From Ruminococcus_C sp963590855 (GTDB lineage Bacteria > Bacillota > Clostridia > Oscillospirales > Ruminococcaceae), in contig CAVAQT010000008.1 in the NCBI GenBank assembly GCA_963590855.1, forward strand, positions 13,165-77,164: 64,000 bases of DNA, given 5' to 3'. The notes beneath the pieces are model-generated. The model saw only the letters and a list, made by a program, of their open reading frames with translations, was not told the DNA's origin and ran no database searches. A program made the position numbers and the translations under genes. Numbering within the stretch: the first letter of the stretch is position 1; the number at the start of each line of letters is the position of its first letter. Below, in pieces: positions 24,658-33,449 of the stretch.

Positions 24658-25473
24658 ATGAAAGTACGAATTATTTCTGGTGTTGTCGGCGGCATTTTAG
24701 CGGTTTTGATTTTGCTTTTGCATAAGACATTCGTATTTCCGCTGGCGATTGCAGCGCTCATTTGCATTGCACTGTTTGAACTGTTTCGTGCCGGAAAATG
24801 CATGCATTGCCGCATCTCCATCGGCGCAGGTTTTCTCTATGGCGCAGCACTTCCTTTTCTGCAATATTATGGAAATTATACCGCAGTGATTGCGCTGACA
24901 TTCCTGTGTATTGTTGCCATGTTTGCCGAGATGGTATTGCTGCATAAGCACATCACCTATCAGTGTACACTCTTCATCGCTGCGATCACACTGCTGGTCT
25001 CACACTCTCTGAGCATGCTGAACACACTTTTGCATATCAGCAGTTTTGGCCTGGCAAGCGTGATCCTGGCGCTCTGCTCCGCGTGGATCGCAGACACAGG
25101 CGCGTATTTTGCCGGAACATTTCTGGGGAAGCATAAGCTCTGCCCGGAGATCAGCCCCAAAAAAACGGTGGAAGGCTTCTTCGGCGGCATTGTTGCAGAC
25201 GTGATCTTCATGGTGATTTTTGCGCTGATCTATAGCCTGATTGCGCATGCACATGTACATTACCTCTGGCTGATCTTTATTGGTATGGTCTGCGCCGTTA
25301 TCAGCGTCTTAGGCGATCTGAGCGCATCCGTTTTAAAGCGCCAGCAGGGAATCAAAGATTTTGGCAATATTATGCCCGGACACGGCGGTGTCATGGATCG
25401 CTTCGACAGTGTGCTTTTCACTGTTCCGGCTTTCTATGCGCTGGAAATGATGTATCCGGTGTTCTTTGGATAA
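24658..25473 (+). CDS. cdsA: phosphatidate cytidylyltransferase CdsA
   Basis: The 271-residue polytopic membrane enzyme makes CDP-diacylglycerol for phospholipid synthesis. It has about seven hydrophobic helices and the C-terminal signature SVLKRQQGIKDFGNIMPGHGGVMDRFDS. ATG 24658 has GGGGGA eight bases upstream, inside the end of uppS. Confidence 0.96.
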   Translation: MKVRIISGVVGGILAVLILLLHKTFVFPLAIAALICIALFELFRAGKCMHCRISIGAGFLYGAALPFLQYYGNYTAVIALTFLCIVAMFAEMVLLHKHITYQCTLFIAAITLLVSHSLSMLNTLLHISSFGLASVILALCSAWIADTGAYFAGTFLGKHKLCPEISPKKTVEGFFGGIVADVIFMVIFALIYSLIAHAHVHYLWLIFIGMVCAVISVLGDLSASVLKRQQGIKDFGNIMPGHGGVMDRFDSVLFTVPAFYALEMMYPVFFG

Positions 25474-25495
25474 TTGCATGACTTCATGCACAAAT

Positions 25496-25532
25496 CACAC
25501 GATGCGAGGCTCTCTGTGCGTTGCATCGTGTG
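25496..25532 (+). other. hairpin in the cdsA-dxr gap
   Basis: CACACGATGC at 25496-25505 pairs perfectly with GCATCGTGTG at 25523-25532. A smaller stem TGCATG/CATGCA sits just before it at 25475-25490. There is no T-run, so readthrough into dxr is expected. It may be an RNA-stability or processing element. Confidence 0.5.
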
Positions 25533-25601
25533 TGGTGTTTATAAGAGCCTGCCGGCGTATCTTTTCGCGCGCAAGGCTTGTTAAAGAAGGAGACAGTAAA
25601 A

Positions 25602-26747
25602 ATGGGAAAACGTATCTCGATTCTTGGCTCGACTGGTTCTATCGGTACCCAGTCCCTGGAAGTTGCAAAAGCACATCATATGCAGGTCTATGCCCTGGCA
25701 GCAAATCGAAATATCAAGCTGCTGGAACAGCAGACAAGAGAATTTCAGCCCAAAAAGGTTTGCATTTTTGAACCGGATCAGTATGCAGAGCTGAATCAGC
25801 GCTTGTCAGATCTGCCTGTTCAGGTGCTTTGCGGCATGGAGGGGCTATGCGACATTGCTTCCGATACAAATGCGGACATTCTGATCAATTCGGTTGTCGG
25901 CATGGTTGGCCTGCTTCCGACATTGACCGCAATTTCTGCCGGATTGGACATTGCTCTTGCCAATAAAGAGACGCTGGTTGCCGGCGGTTCTCTGGTCATG
26001 GATCAGGCTGCGAAAAAGGGCGTACATATCTATCCCGTGGACAGCGAGCACTCTGCGATTTTCCAGTGCTTGCAGGGAAACAAGCGGGAACAGCTGAATA
26101 AGATCATTCTGACTGCATCTGGCGGCCCGTTCTTTGGAAAGACTCGTGCCGAACTGGAAAGCGTCACCGTAGCAGATGCCTTGAACCATCCCAATTGGAG
26201 CATGGGCAATAAGATTACCATTGACTCTGCAACGCTGATGAACAAGGGACTGGAATTTATCGAAGCAAAGTGGCTCTTTGACCTGACACCGGATCAGATC
26301 GAGATCGTTGTACACCGCCAGAGCGTTGTGCATTCCGCAGTAGAATACCAGGATTGCTCTGTGATCGCACAGCTGGGCGTTCCGGATATGAAGATCCCGA
26401 TCCAGTATGCACTGCTGTATCCGGATCGCATGTCCTGCCCAACAAAGCAGCTGTCCCTGACAGATTACGGGACATTGACATTCGAGAAACCGGATATGGA
26501 GACCTTTACATGCTTAAAGACTGCCATTGCAGCAATTACAGTGGGCGGCACTGCGCCGTGTATTGTAAACGGGGCGAATGAAGTAGCTGTAGCAGCCTTT
26601 TTAGCCGGAAAAATTCCGTTTTTGGAGATCGGGGCGCTGGCACAGCAGGCAATGCAGTCCATTCCGGCTGTCAAGATCGAAACTTATGAGGATGTGATGA
26701 AGGCTGACACCAAGGCGCGCGAATTTGTCCGCGGCGCCATTGCATAG
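25602..26747 (+). CDS. dxr: 1-deoxy-D-xylulose 5-phosphate reductoisomerase
   Basis: The 381-residue NADPH enzyme commits DXP to the MEP isoprenoid pathway. The Rossmann motif ILGSTGSIGTQSL starts the protein; LANKETLVAGG, PVDSEHSAIFQCL, LTASGGPF and NHPNWSMGNKITIDSATLMNKGLE carry metal and substrate residues. AAGGAG is nine bases before ATG 25602; eight open codons upstream were excluded. Confidence 0.97.
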   Translation: MGKRISILGSTGSIGTQSLEVAKAHHMQVYALAANRNIKLLEQQTREFQPKKVCIFEPDQYAELNQRLSDLPVQVLCGMEGLCDIASDTNADILINSVVGMVGLLPTLTAISAGLDIALANKETLVAGGSLVMDQAAKKGVHIYPVDSEHSAIFQCLQGNKREQLNKIILTASGGPFFGKTRAELESVTVADALNHPNWSMGNKITIDSATLMNKGLEFIEAKWLFDLTPDQIEIVVHRQSVVHSAVEYQDCSVIAQLGVPDMKIPIQYALLYPDRMSCPTKQLSLTDYGTLTFEKPDMETFTCLKTAIAAITVGGTAPCIVNGANEVAVAAFLAGKIPFLEIGALAQQAMQSIPAVKIETYEDVMKADTKAREFVRGAIA

Positions 26748-26761
26748 AAAGGAATCTGTAG

Positions 26762-27829
26762 ATGCAGCATATTGTAACCATCCTGATTGCGATCATTATC
26801 TTTGGTCTCATTATCGGAATCCATGAGTTTGGTCATTTTATCGTTGCAAAATTAAATAAGATTCAAGTGAATCAGTTTGCGATCGGTATGGGGCCGAAGC
26901 TCCTGCATTTTCAAAAAGGAGAGACAGAATACTCTCTTCGCCTGTTTCCGATCGGCGGATTTTGCGCCATGGAGGGCGAAGACCAGTCCAGTGATAACCC
27001 GAATGCCTTTGAGAAAAAGGCGGTGTGGCGGCGGATGACTGTCGTTCTTGCCGGGGCATTTATGAACCTGGTATTGGGCTTTCTGCTGATTGCAATTTTG
27101 CTGTGTACCGCACAGAAAGTGCCTTCTCTGACCATTGCCCGCTTTGCAGAAACGACCAATGCATCGGGAGAAACGATCAGTGCAGCAGAAAGCGAACGCT
27201 CCGGATTGCAAGTGGGAGATAAAATCGTTGCCATTGACGGCAGCCATATTTTTTCTACCACTGACCTGATCTATAAGCTGAAAACCACAGACAGCGAGAC
27301 ATATGACATTACCGTAAAACGTGACGGCGAACGCGTTACACTTCAGGATGTCAAATTCCATAACGATAATACAGATGGCTTGCTGGACTTTGCAGTAGAA
27401 GGAAAAGCCAAGAATCCGATCACCATCGTCTCTTATGCAGCAAAAGATACCGTAGCGACTGCAAAGCTGATCTGGATGTCTCTGGTCGAATTGGTCAGCG
27501 GAAAGTACAGCCTAAAGGATCTTTCCGGCCCGGTGGGCACTGTCAGCGTGATCGAACAGGCGGCCTCCAGCGGCGATAATCTTCTGGAACGAATACAGTC
27601 CGTCATGAACCTGACCATTTTCATTACAGTAAATGTCGGCGTATTCAATTTGCTTCCGATTCCCGGACTGGATGGCAGCCGGTTTGTATTCCTTTTGATT
27701 GAAGCGATTCGCAGAAAGCCCATCGCCAAAGAACGGGAAGCAATGGTGCACTTTGTGGGAATGGCAGCGCTGTTTCTGCTGATGATCCTGGTGACAGTAC
27801 AAGATGTAGGGCGCTTTTTCAAAAATTAG
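26762..27829 (+). CDS. rseP: site-2 protease RseP/RasP
   Basis: The 355-residue intramembrane zinc metalloprotease has HEFGH at about residues 21-25 in the first membrane helix and a PDZ domain at about 125-205. NLLPIPGLDGSRF carries the third zinc ligand. In Firmicutes it cleaves anti-sigma factors and leftover signal peptides. It sits between dxr and ispG, the usual place. Confidence 0.95.
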   Translation: MQHIVTILIAIIIFGLIIGIHEFGHFIVAKLNKIQVNQFAIGMGPKLLHFQKGETEYSLRLFPIGGFCAMEGEDQSSDNPNAFEKKAVWRRMTVVLAGAFMNLVLGFLLIAILLCTAQKVPSLTIARFAETTNASGETISAAESERSGLQVGDKIVAIDGSHIFSTTDLIYKLKTTDSETYDITVKRDGERVTLQDVKFHNDNTDGLLDFAVEGKAKNPITIVSYAAKDTVATAKLIWMSLVELVSGKYSLKDLSGPVGTVSVIEQAASSGDNLLERIQSVMNLTIFITVNVGVFNLLPIPGLDGSRFVFLLIEAIRRKPIAKEREAMVHFVGMAALFLLMILVTVQDVGRFFKN

Positions 27830-27842
27830 GGAGTGACATTTT

Positions 27843-28880
27843 ATGAGAGATATAAAACCGGTAAAAGTGGGGAACTGCGTCTTAGACGGCAGTCATATTT
27901 ACATTCAGTCCATGCTGAATACACGTTCAGATGACATTGCAGGCAGCGTGGCGCAGGCGGTCGCCCTGGAACAGGCAGGCTGTGAGATCGTTCGCGCAGC
28001 AATTCCCAATCGCGAAGCCATCGCGCTGATTCCGGCCATCAAGGAAAAGATCACGATTCCGCTTGTTGCGGATATTCACTTTGACTATCGCCTGGCGCTG
28101 GAGGCTGCTGCCGCTGGCATCGATAAAATACGCATCAATCCCGGAAATATCGGCGGCATGAGCCGTGTCCGCGAGGTAGTGAAGGCTTGTCAGAGCAGAC
28201 ATATCCCTATCCGGATCGGCGTAAATTCCGGCTCGCTGGAAAAGGAGATCCTCGCAAAGTACGGCGCACCCACTGCCGAAGCTTTGGTTGAAAGCGCAAT
28301 GGGACATGTGCGTATGCTGGAAGAATGTGACTTCGATGACATTGTCATTTCCATGAAATCTTCGGATGTCAACACCATGATCGATGCCTATCGTCTTTGC
28401 GCGCAGCAGTGCCGCTATCCGCTGCATTTGGGCGTGACAGAAGCCGGTACAGAGCGCATGGGCCTAATCAAATCTGCGATCGGTATCGGCGCACTTCTGC
28501 ATGACGGCATCGGAGAAACCATTCGTGTTTCCCTGACAGAAGACCCGGTAAAGGAAATCAAAGCTGCCAGAGATATCCTCAAGTGTATCGGCAAACGGGG
28601 CGGCCCGCAGATCGTCTCCTGTCCGACCTGTGGCAGAACGAGGATCGACCTTGTAAAAACCGCCAAAGAAGTCGAAGCTGCATTGGAAAATGTAGATAAG
28701 GACATTAAGGTTGCTGTCATGGGCTGCGTTGTCAATGGCCCGGGAGAAGCCCGTGAAGCAGACATCGGCATTGCCGGCGGCGATGGATGCGCCATGCTGT
28801 TCCGCAAGGGAACTGTCCTGCGAAAGGTCGCAGAAGCAGACATTGTTCCGGAACTCATGGCGGAAATTGAAAAAATGTAA
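27843..28880 (+). CDS. ispG: 4-hydroxy-3-methylbut-2-enyl diphosphate synthase IspG
   Basis: The 345-residue Fe-S enzyme makes HMBPP in the MEP pathway. VKVGNCVLDGSHIYIQSMLNTRSDD starts the barrel domain; CPTCGRT and VMGCVVNGPGEA provide three cluster cysteines and the fourth ligand region. GGGAG precedes ATG 27843. Cluster loading requires Fe-S assembly genes not in this window. Confidence 0.97.
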   Translation: MRDIKPVKVGNCVLDGSHIYIQSMLNTRSDDIAGSVAQAVALEQAGCEIVRAAIPNREAIALIPAIKEKITIPLVADIHFDYRLALEAAAAGIDKIRINPGNIGGMSRVREVVKACQSRHIPIRIGVNSGSLEKEILAKYGAPTAEALVESAMGHVRMLEECDFDDIVISMKSSDVNTMIDAYRLCAQQCRYPLHLGVTEAGTERMGLIKSAIGIGALLHDGIGETIRVSLTEDPVKEIKAARDILKCIGKRGGPQIVSCPTCGRTRIDLVKTAKEVEAALENVDKDIKVAVMGCVVNGPGEAREADIGIAGGDGCAMLFRKGTVLRKVAEADIVPELMAEIEKM

Positions 28881-28901
28881 GAACTGTGTTTTGCATCTGG
28901 G

Positions 28902-28946
28902 GCAACACTGTACAAAGCCGTAAAGCAGGGCTTCGTGCGGTGTTGC
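28902..28946 (+). repeat. compound intergenic hairpin after ispG
   Basis: GCAACACTGTAC (28902-28913) pairs with GTGCGGTGTTGC (28935-28946), including two G-U pairs; an inner stem AAGCC/GGCTT (28915-28919 with 28929-28933) closes a nine-base loop. It resembles the terminator after tpiA (shared TACARAGCCGTAARGC core) and shares GTGCGGTGTT with the hairpin after ylbF. No T-run follows. Confidence 0.7.
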
Positions 28947-28982
28947 TCTGAGTATGAAAGCGGAGAAATGAAAACAGGCTCG

Positions 28983-29008
28983 AAAAGGCATTTGCAGAAT
29001 GCTTTTTT
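28983..29008 (+). terminator. terminator/attenuator directly before polC
   Basis: AAAGGCATT at 28984-28992 pairs with AATGCTTTT at 28998-29006 (one G-U pair) around a five-base loop, followed by T residues to 29008. It ends only ten bases before the polC ribosome binding site, and no promoter fits between, so polC must be read through it. Confidence 0.8.
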
Positions 29009-29031
29009 GCTAAGCTGTAGGAGTGGAAAGT

Positions 29032-32000
29032 ATGGATTTGAATTTCGCAGAGTTTCTGGAAGAATATGTGCCGATATTGCCGTCGTCTGTGCAGGACGGT
29101 ATCTTAAAGAAGATGACATATTCCGAAAATCTGACGAAAATTTCGTTTTATGTTGCATTTCCCCATCTGGTTCCGGCACAGGATCTGATCGCACTGGAAC
29201 ACGAGCTGGAAATCCGCTTGGAAATTCACGCAGTGCGGCTGCATCCCCGCTATGCGCCGGAACTGTTTTCGATGGCGTATTTCCCGGATCTGGTCATGAT
29301 CTTAAAGCGCGAAATGACAGTTGTCAATGGTTTTGTAGATGGTGCAGAAGTGACACAAGACGGAGACGATCTCCGCATTCAGCTGCATAACGGCGGCTAT
29401 GACATTCTGCAAAAATATCATGTGGCAGACTTCTTTTCCGGCTTGCTGGAACAGCTTTTTTCCAAACCGTTTCATGTCACATTTCTGGGGGATGCCAGTG
29501 TCAGTGATGATGCATTTCAGGCAATGATCGCCCGTGCCGAAAAAGAACTGCCAAAGCATAACGAACAGTTGCAGGCACAATCTTCTGCACCTGCGCCGGC
29601 TTCGGGAGGCGACAAAAAGCCGAAGCCTACTGCCCAGAGCGTTTCCATGAATGAAGACATCCCCGGGGTAGTTCCCGGAAGCGCTGTCCTGATTAAGGGA
29701 AGACCGATCCGGGATATCCCGATGTCTATTCGTGAAGCCGTTGAAGTTCAAAATCAGCGCGTGGTTGTGATGGGCGATGTTTTTGCCATGGATTCCCGCG
29801 AGGTGCGCGGCGAGAGAACGATCCTGACGTATCAGATCACCGATGGTACATATTCCGTTTTGGTGAAAATTTTTGATACCACAGAGAATATTTCCAAATT
29901 CCCGTTCGGCGATATCAAGAAGGGTAGTACCCTTTTGATAATCGGCAGAATCAACTATGATGATTTCGCACGGGAAGAAGTGCTGAAGCCGGAATCCATC
30001 GTTATGGTAAAGCGCCAGCGAAAAATGGACAATGCGCCGAAAAAGCGTGTGGAACTGCATTGCCATACCAACATGTCCCAGATGGATGCCGTCACGCCCT
30101 GTGAACGTCTGGTGCAGCGTGCACACGACTGGGGACACCCTGCCATTGCCATTACCGACCACGGCATTGCGCAGGCGTTTCCAGATGCAATGAATGCATG
30201 GCGCGGTTTTAAAGACAAAGATTTTAAAGTGATCTTCGGCTGCGAAGCATACGTTGTCAATGACTTGAACCGTCTGCTTGTCGTCGATAAACCGGGAGAC
30301 CGCACCCTGCAGGACGAGATCATCATTTTCGATGTTGAGACGACCGGCCTTAGCCCGTCCAATGACCGGCTGACCGAGATCGGTGCTGTGCGGATGCGCG
30401 GAATGCAGATCGTTGACACATTCAACACCATGGTCGATCCGGAACGCCCCATTCCGGCGAAAATCGTCGAACTGACAGGAATCACAGACTCCATGGTCGA
30501 ACAAGCACCCAAAGAAGCCGAAGCCTTGAAAAAGTTTATGGACTTCTGCGGCGAAAATCCCGTTCTGGCGGCACACAATGCAAAATTCGATACGTCATTC
30601 GTGCGCAATGTCTGCAAACGGCATAACATCTCCTTTGAATTCGCCACATTGGATACATTGATCCTCTGCAAATGCATGCTGCCCACGATGTCAAGACATC
30701 GTCTGGACGGCGTTGCAAAAGCACTGAAACTGGGAAAATTCGATCATCACCGCGCTTCTGATGATGCGCAAATGCTGGCAAAGATCTATAAGGAACTGGT
30801 GAGCCGTCTGATCCAGGAAAAGGGCGCAGTGCTGCTCTCCGACTTGAACAGCAAGACACAGGAAATCGATGTCAAAAAGCTGAAATCCTTCCATCAGATC
30901 ATTTTGGTGCGCAATCATATCGGACTGAAAAACCTGTATAAGCTGATTTCGTATGGCCATGTGGAGTGCTTTTACCGGAAGCCGCTGATTCCCAAATCGG
31001 TGCTGATGCAGCACCGGGAGGGACTGATCTTCGGCAGCGCCTGTGAAGCAGGTGAATTGTTCCGCGCATTTGTCGATGAAAAGCCGCATGAAGAGATCGT
31101 AGAACTGGCGAAGTTTTATGACTATCTGGAAATTCAGCCGGTGGGGAACAATGCGTTTATGATCCGAAACGGCACAGCCGCCAATGTAGAAGAACTCCAG
31201 GAATACAACCGAAAGATCGTAGCGCTTGGCGAAGAACTGGGGATTCCGGTTTGTGCAACCTGTGACGTGCACTTTATGGATAAAGAAGACGCCATTTACC
31301 GTGAGATCCTTCAGGCAGGACAGGGCTATGACGATGCCAAATTCCAGCCGCCGCTGTATCTTCGGACAACAGAAGAAATGCTGGAGGAGTTTTCCTATCT
31401 TGGCGAAGAAAAAGCGTACGAAATCGTAGTTGAAAACACCAATGCCATTGCCGACCAGATCGAAAAGATCCAGCCGTTCCCGAACGGCACATTTACGCCG
31501 ACAATTGACGGTGCGGAAGAAGACCTGGTGCGGATTACCAATACAAAGGCCAAAGAGATCTACGGCGATCCGCTGCCGGAACTGGTAGAAAAGCGGCTGA
31601 ACCGCGAGCTTTCATCCATTATCAAGCACGGCTTCTCGGTGCTGTATATCATTGCGCAGAAACTTGTGTGGGACAGCGTGGCACATGGCTATCAGGTCGG
31701 CTCGCGTGGTTCTGTCGGCTCGTCCTTTGTCGCTTCCATGGCAGGAATCTCGGAAGTCAACCCGTTAGCGCCCCACTATGTCTGCCCGAAGTGCAAGCAC
31801 AGCGAGTTTATCACAGACGGCAGTGTCGGCTCCGGTTTTGACCTGCCGCCGAAGAACTGCCCGGAATGCGGCACAGAAATGAACCGGGACGGCCACGACA
31901 TTCCTTTTGAAACCTTCCTGGGATTTGACGGCGATAAAGCGCCGGATATCGACCTGAACTTCTCCGGTGAATACCAGTCCTCTGCCCATCGGTATACAGA

Positions 32001-33372
32001 AGAACTTTTCGGACGCGATAACGTGTTTAAGGCAGGAACGATCTCTGCCGTTGCCGATAAAACGGCGTATGGCTATGTCAAAAAGTACCTGGAAGAAAGA
32101 GGCCTGCACTATAGCCCCACAGAGACAAACCGCCTTTCCATTGGCTGTACCGGCATCAAGCGGACGACTGGCCAGCATCCCGGCGGCATGGTCGTTGTTC
32201 CCGGCGATTATGATGTCTATGACTTTACCCCTGTGCAGCACCCGGCAGACGATGCAGAGTCCGACATTCTGACGACGCACTTCGACTTCCATTCGCTGCA
32301 CGATACGATCTTGAAACTGGATGAGCTGGGACATGTCGTTCCTACAATGTATAAGCATCTGGAGGATATGACGGGGCTCTCCATTCACGATGTCCCCACC
32401 ACTGACCCCAAAGTCATCCAGATGTGTACAGACGCAAGTGTGCTCGGCGTCACCCCGGAAGAGATCTACTGCCAGACCGGAAGTCTCGGCATTCCGGAAA
32501 TGGGAACTGGCTTTACCATTCAGATGCTTTTGGATTCCAAACCGAAAAAATTCAGTGATTTCCTGCAAGTCAGCGGACTTTCCCACGGTACTGATGTATG
32601 GCTGGGCAATGCAAAGGATCTGATCGACAACGGTACCTGTACCATTTCCGATGTTATTGGTACGCGTGACAGTATCATGACATACCTGCTGCATAAGGGC
32701 GTAGAGCCGAAACAGGCATTCCAGATCATGGAGGACACCCGAAAGGGAAAAGCGCCTAAGACCTTTACGCCGGAACGGGTGCAAATGCTGAAAGATCACA
32801 ATGTGCCGCAGTGGTATATCGACAGCTGCCTGAAGATCAAGTACATGTTCCCGAAGGCGCACGCTGCCGCTTATGTTACCGCCGCGATCAAACTGGGCTG
32901 GTTCAAGCTGTATCATCCGCTGGCATATTATGCGGTATATTTCAGTACGCGCGGCGATGATTTCGATGCTGTCCTGGCACTTCAGGGAAAAGAAGCAGTC
33001 CGTGCGAAGATCGAAGAACTGAAAGAAAAAGGAAACGACCGCTCGAAAAAAGAAACCGATTTGCTGGACACCTTGCTGATCGTAAATGAAATGCTGAGCC
33101 GCGGCTGCGAGTTCCTGCCGATCGATCTGTATAAGTCCCACGCCACCAAATATCTGGTAGAGGACAATAAGGTGCGGATTCCGTTCAGTGCCATTCCGGG
33201 TATCGGCATTTCGGCGGCACAAAATCTCTATGAAACAGCGCAAAAACGCGATTTTATCTCCATAGAGGAATTTCAGAAGCAGAGCGGCGCATCAAAAACA
33301 ATAATTGAGACTCTGGAACAGTTGAATGCTATGGGCGATTTGCCGAAATCTAGCCAAATGACACTCTTTTGA
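29032..33372 (+). CDS. polC: DNA polymerase III PolC-type alpha subunit
   Basis: The 1446-residue replicase is the Gram-positive enzyme with built-in proofreading. An OB domain lies at about 215-325 and a PHP domain starts at ELHCHTN (about 341). The inserted DEDD exonuclease has IIFDVETTGLSP around residue 434. A zinc site CPKCKH...CPECGT follows near 920-950, and the polymerase aspartates are in PDIDLNFSGEYQ near 970. AGGAG lies eight bases before ATG 29032; a GTG three codons earlier overlaps that site. Length matches the family. Confidence 0.97.
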   Translation: MDLNFAEFLEEYVPILPSSVQDGILKKMTYSENLTKISFYVAFPHLVPAQDLIALEHELEIRLEIHAVRLHPRYAPELFSMAYFPDLVMILKREMTVVNGFVDGAEVTQDGDDLRIQLHNGGYDILQKYHVADFFSGLLEQLFSKPFHVTFLGDASVSDDAFQAMIARAEKELPKHNEQLQAQSSAPAPASGGDKKPKPTAQSVSMNEDIPGVVPGSAVLIKGRPIRDIPMSIREAVEVQNQRVVVMGDVFAMDSREVRGERTILTYQITDGTYSVLVKIFDTTENISKFPFGDIKKGSTLLIIGRINYDDFAREEVLKPESIVMVKRQRKMDNAPKKRVELHCHTNMSQMDAVTPCERLVQRAHDWGHPAIAITDHGIAQAFPDAMNAWRGFKDKDFKVIFGCEAYVVNDLNRLLVVDKPGDRTLQDEIIIFDVETTGLSPSNDRLTEIGAVRMRGMQIVDTFNTMVDPERPIPAKIVELTGITDSMVEQAPKEAEALKKFMDFCGENPVLAAHNAKFDTSFVRNVCKRHNISFEFATLDTLILCKCMLPTMSRHRLDGVAKALKLGKFDHHRASDDAQMLAKIYKELVSRLIQEKGAVLLSDLNSKTQEIDVKKLKSFHQIILVRNHIGLKNLYKLISYGHVECFYRKPLIPKSVLMQHREGLIFGSACEAGELFRAFVDEKPHEEIVELAKFYDYLEIQPVGNNAFMIRNGTAANVEELQEYNRKIVALGEELGIPVCATCDVHFMDKEDAIYREILQAGQGYDDAKFQPPLYLRTTEEMLEEFSYLGEEKAYEIVVENTNAIADQIEKIQPFPNGTFTPTIDGAEEDLVRITNTKAKEIYGDPLPELVEKRLNRELSSIIKHGFSVLYIIAQKLVWDSVAHGYQVGSRGSVGSSFVASMAGISEVNPLAPHYVCPKCKHSEFITDGSVGSGFDLPPKNCPECGTEMNRDGHDIPFETFLGFDGDKAPDIDLNFSGEYQSSAHRYTEELFGRDNVFKAGTISAVADKTAYGYVKKYLEERGLHYSPTETNRLSIGCTGIKRTTGQHPGGMVVVPGDYDVYDFTPVQHPADDAESDILTTHFDFHSLHDTILKLDELGHVVPTMYKHLEDMTGLSIHDVPTTDPKVIQMCTDASVLGVTPEEIYCQTGSLGIPEMGTGFTIQMLLDSKPKKFSDFLQVSGLSHGTDVWLGNAKDLIDNGTCTISDVIGTRDSIMTYLLHKGVEPKQAFQIMEDTRKGKAPKTFTPERVQMLKDHNVPQWYIDSCLKIKYMFPKAHAAAYVTAAIKLGWFKLYHPLAYYAVYFSTRGDDFDAVLALQGKEAVRAKIEELKEKGNDRSKKETDLLDTLLIVNEMLSRGCEFLPIDLYKSHATKYLVEDNKVRIPFSAIPGIGISAAQNLYETAQKRDFISIEEFQKQSGASKTIIETLEQLNAMGDLPKSSQMTLF

Positions 33373-33382
33373 TAGATTTTCC

Positions 33383-33411
33383 TTGACATTGAATATCTGA
33401 TGTGCTACTAT
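33383..33411 (+). promoter_or_regulatory. SigA-type promoter of the his operon
   Basis: TTGACA at 33383-33388 and TACTAT at 33406-33411 are 17 bases apart. Transcription would start near 33418, within an inverted repeat that probably serves as an operator. Confidence 0.8.
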
Positions 33412-33424
33412 AGTATTATAGTAG
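33405..33424. promoter_or_regulatory. candidate operator, perfect 8-bp inverted repeat on the his promoter
   Basis: CTACTATA at 33405-33412 and TATAGTAG at 33417-33424 form a perfect inverted repeat with a four-base spacer covering the -10 box and the start point. This is the layout of a repressor site. A TrpR-family regulator (HisR/YerC type) is a candidate by analogy, but the binding protein cannot be read from the window. Confidence 0.55.
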
Positions 33425-33449
33425 TGTGATAAAGCGTTAGGAGGAACGT

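Noticed and set aside
31765..33243. 492-codon ORF antisense to polC
   Set aside because: It mirrors well-supported PolC catalytic sequence and shows no motif or ribosome binding site.
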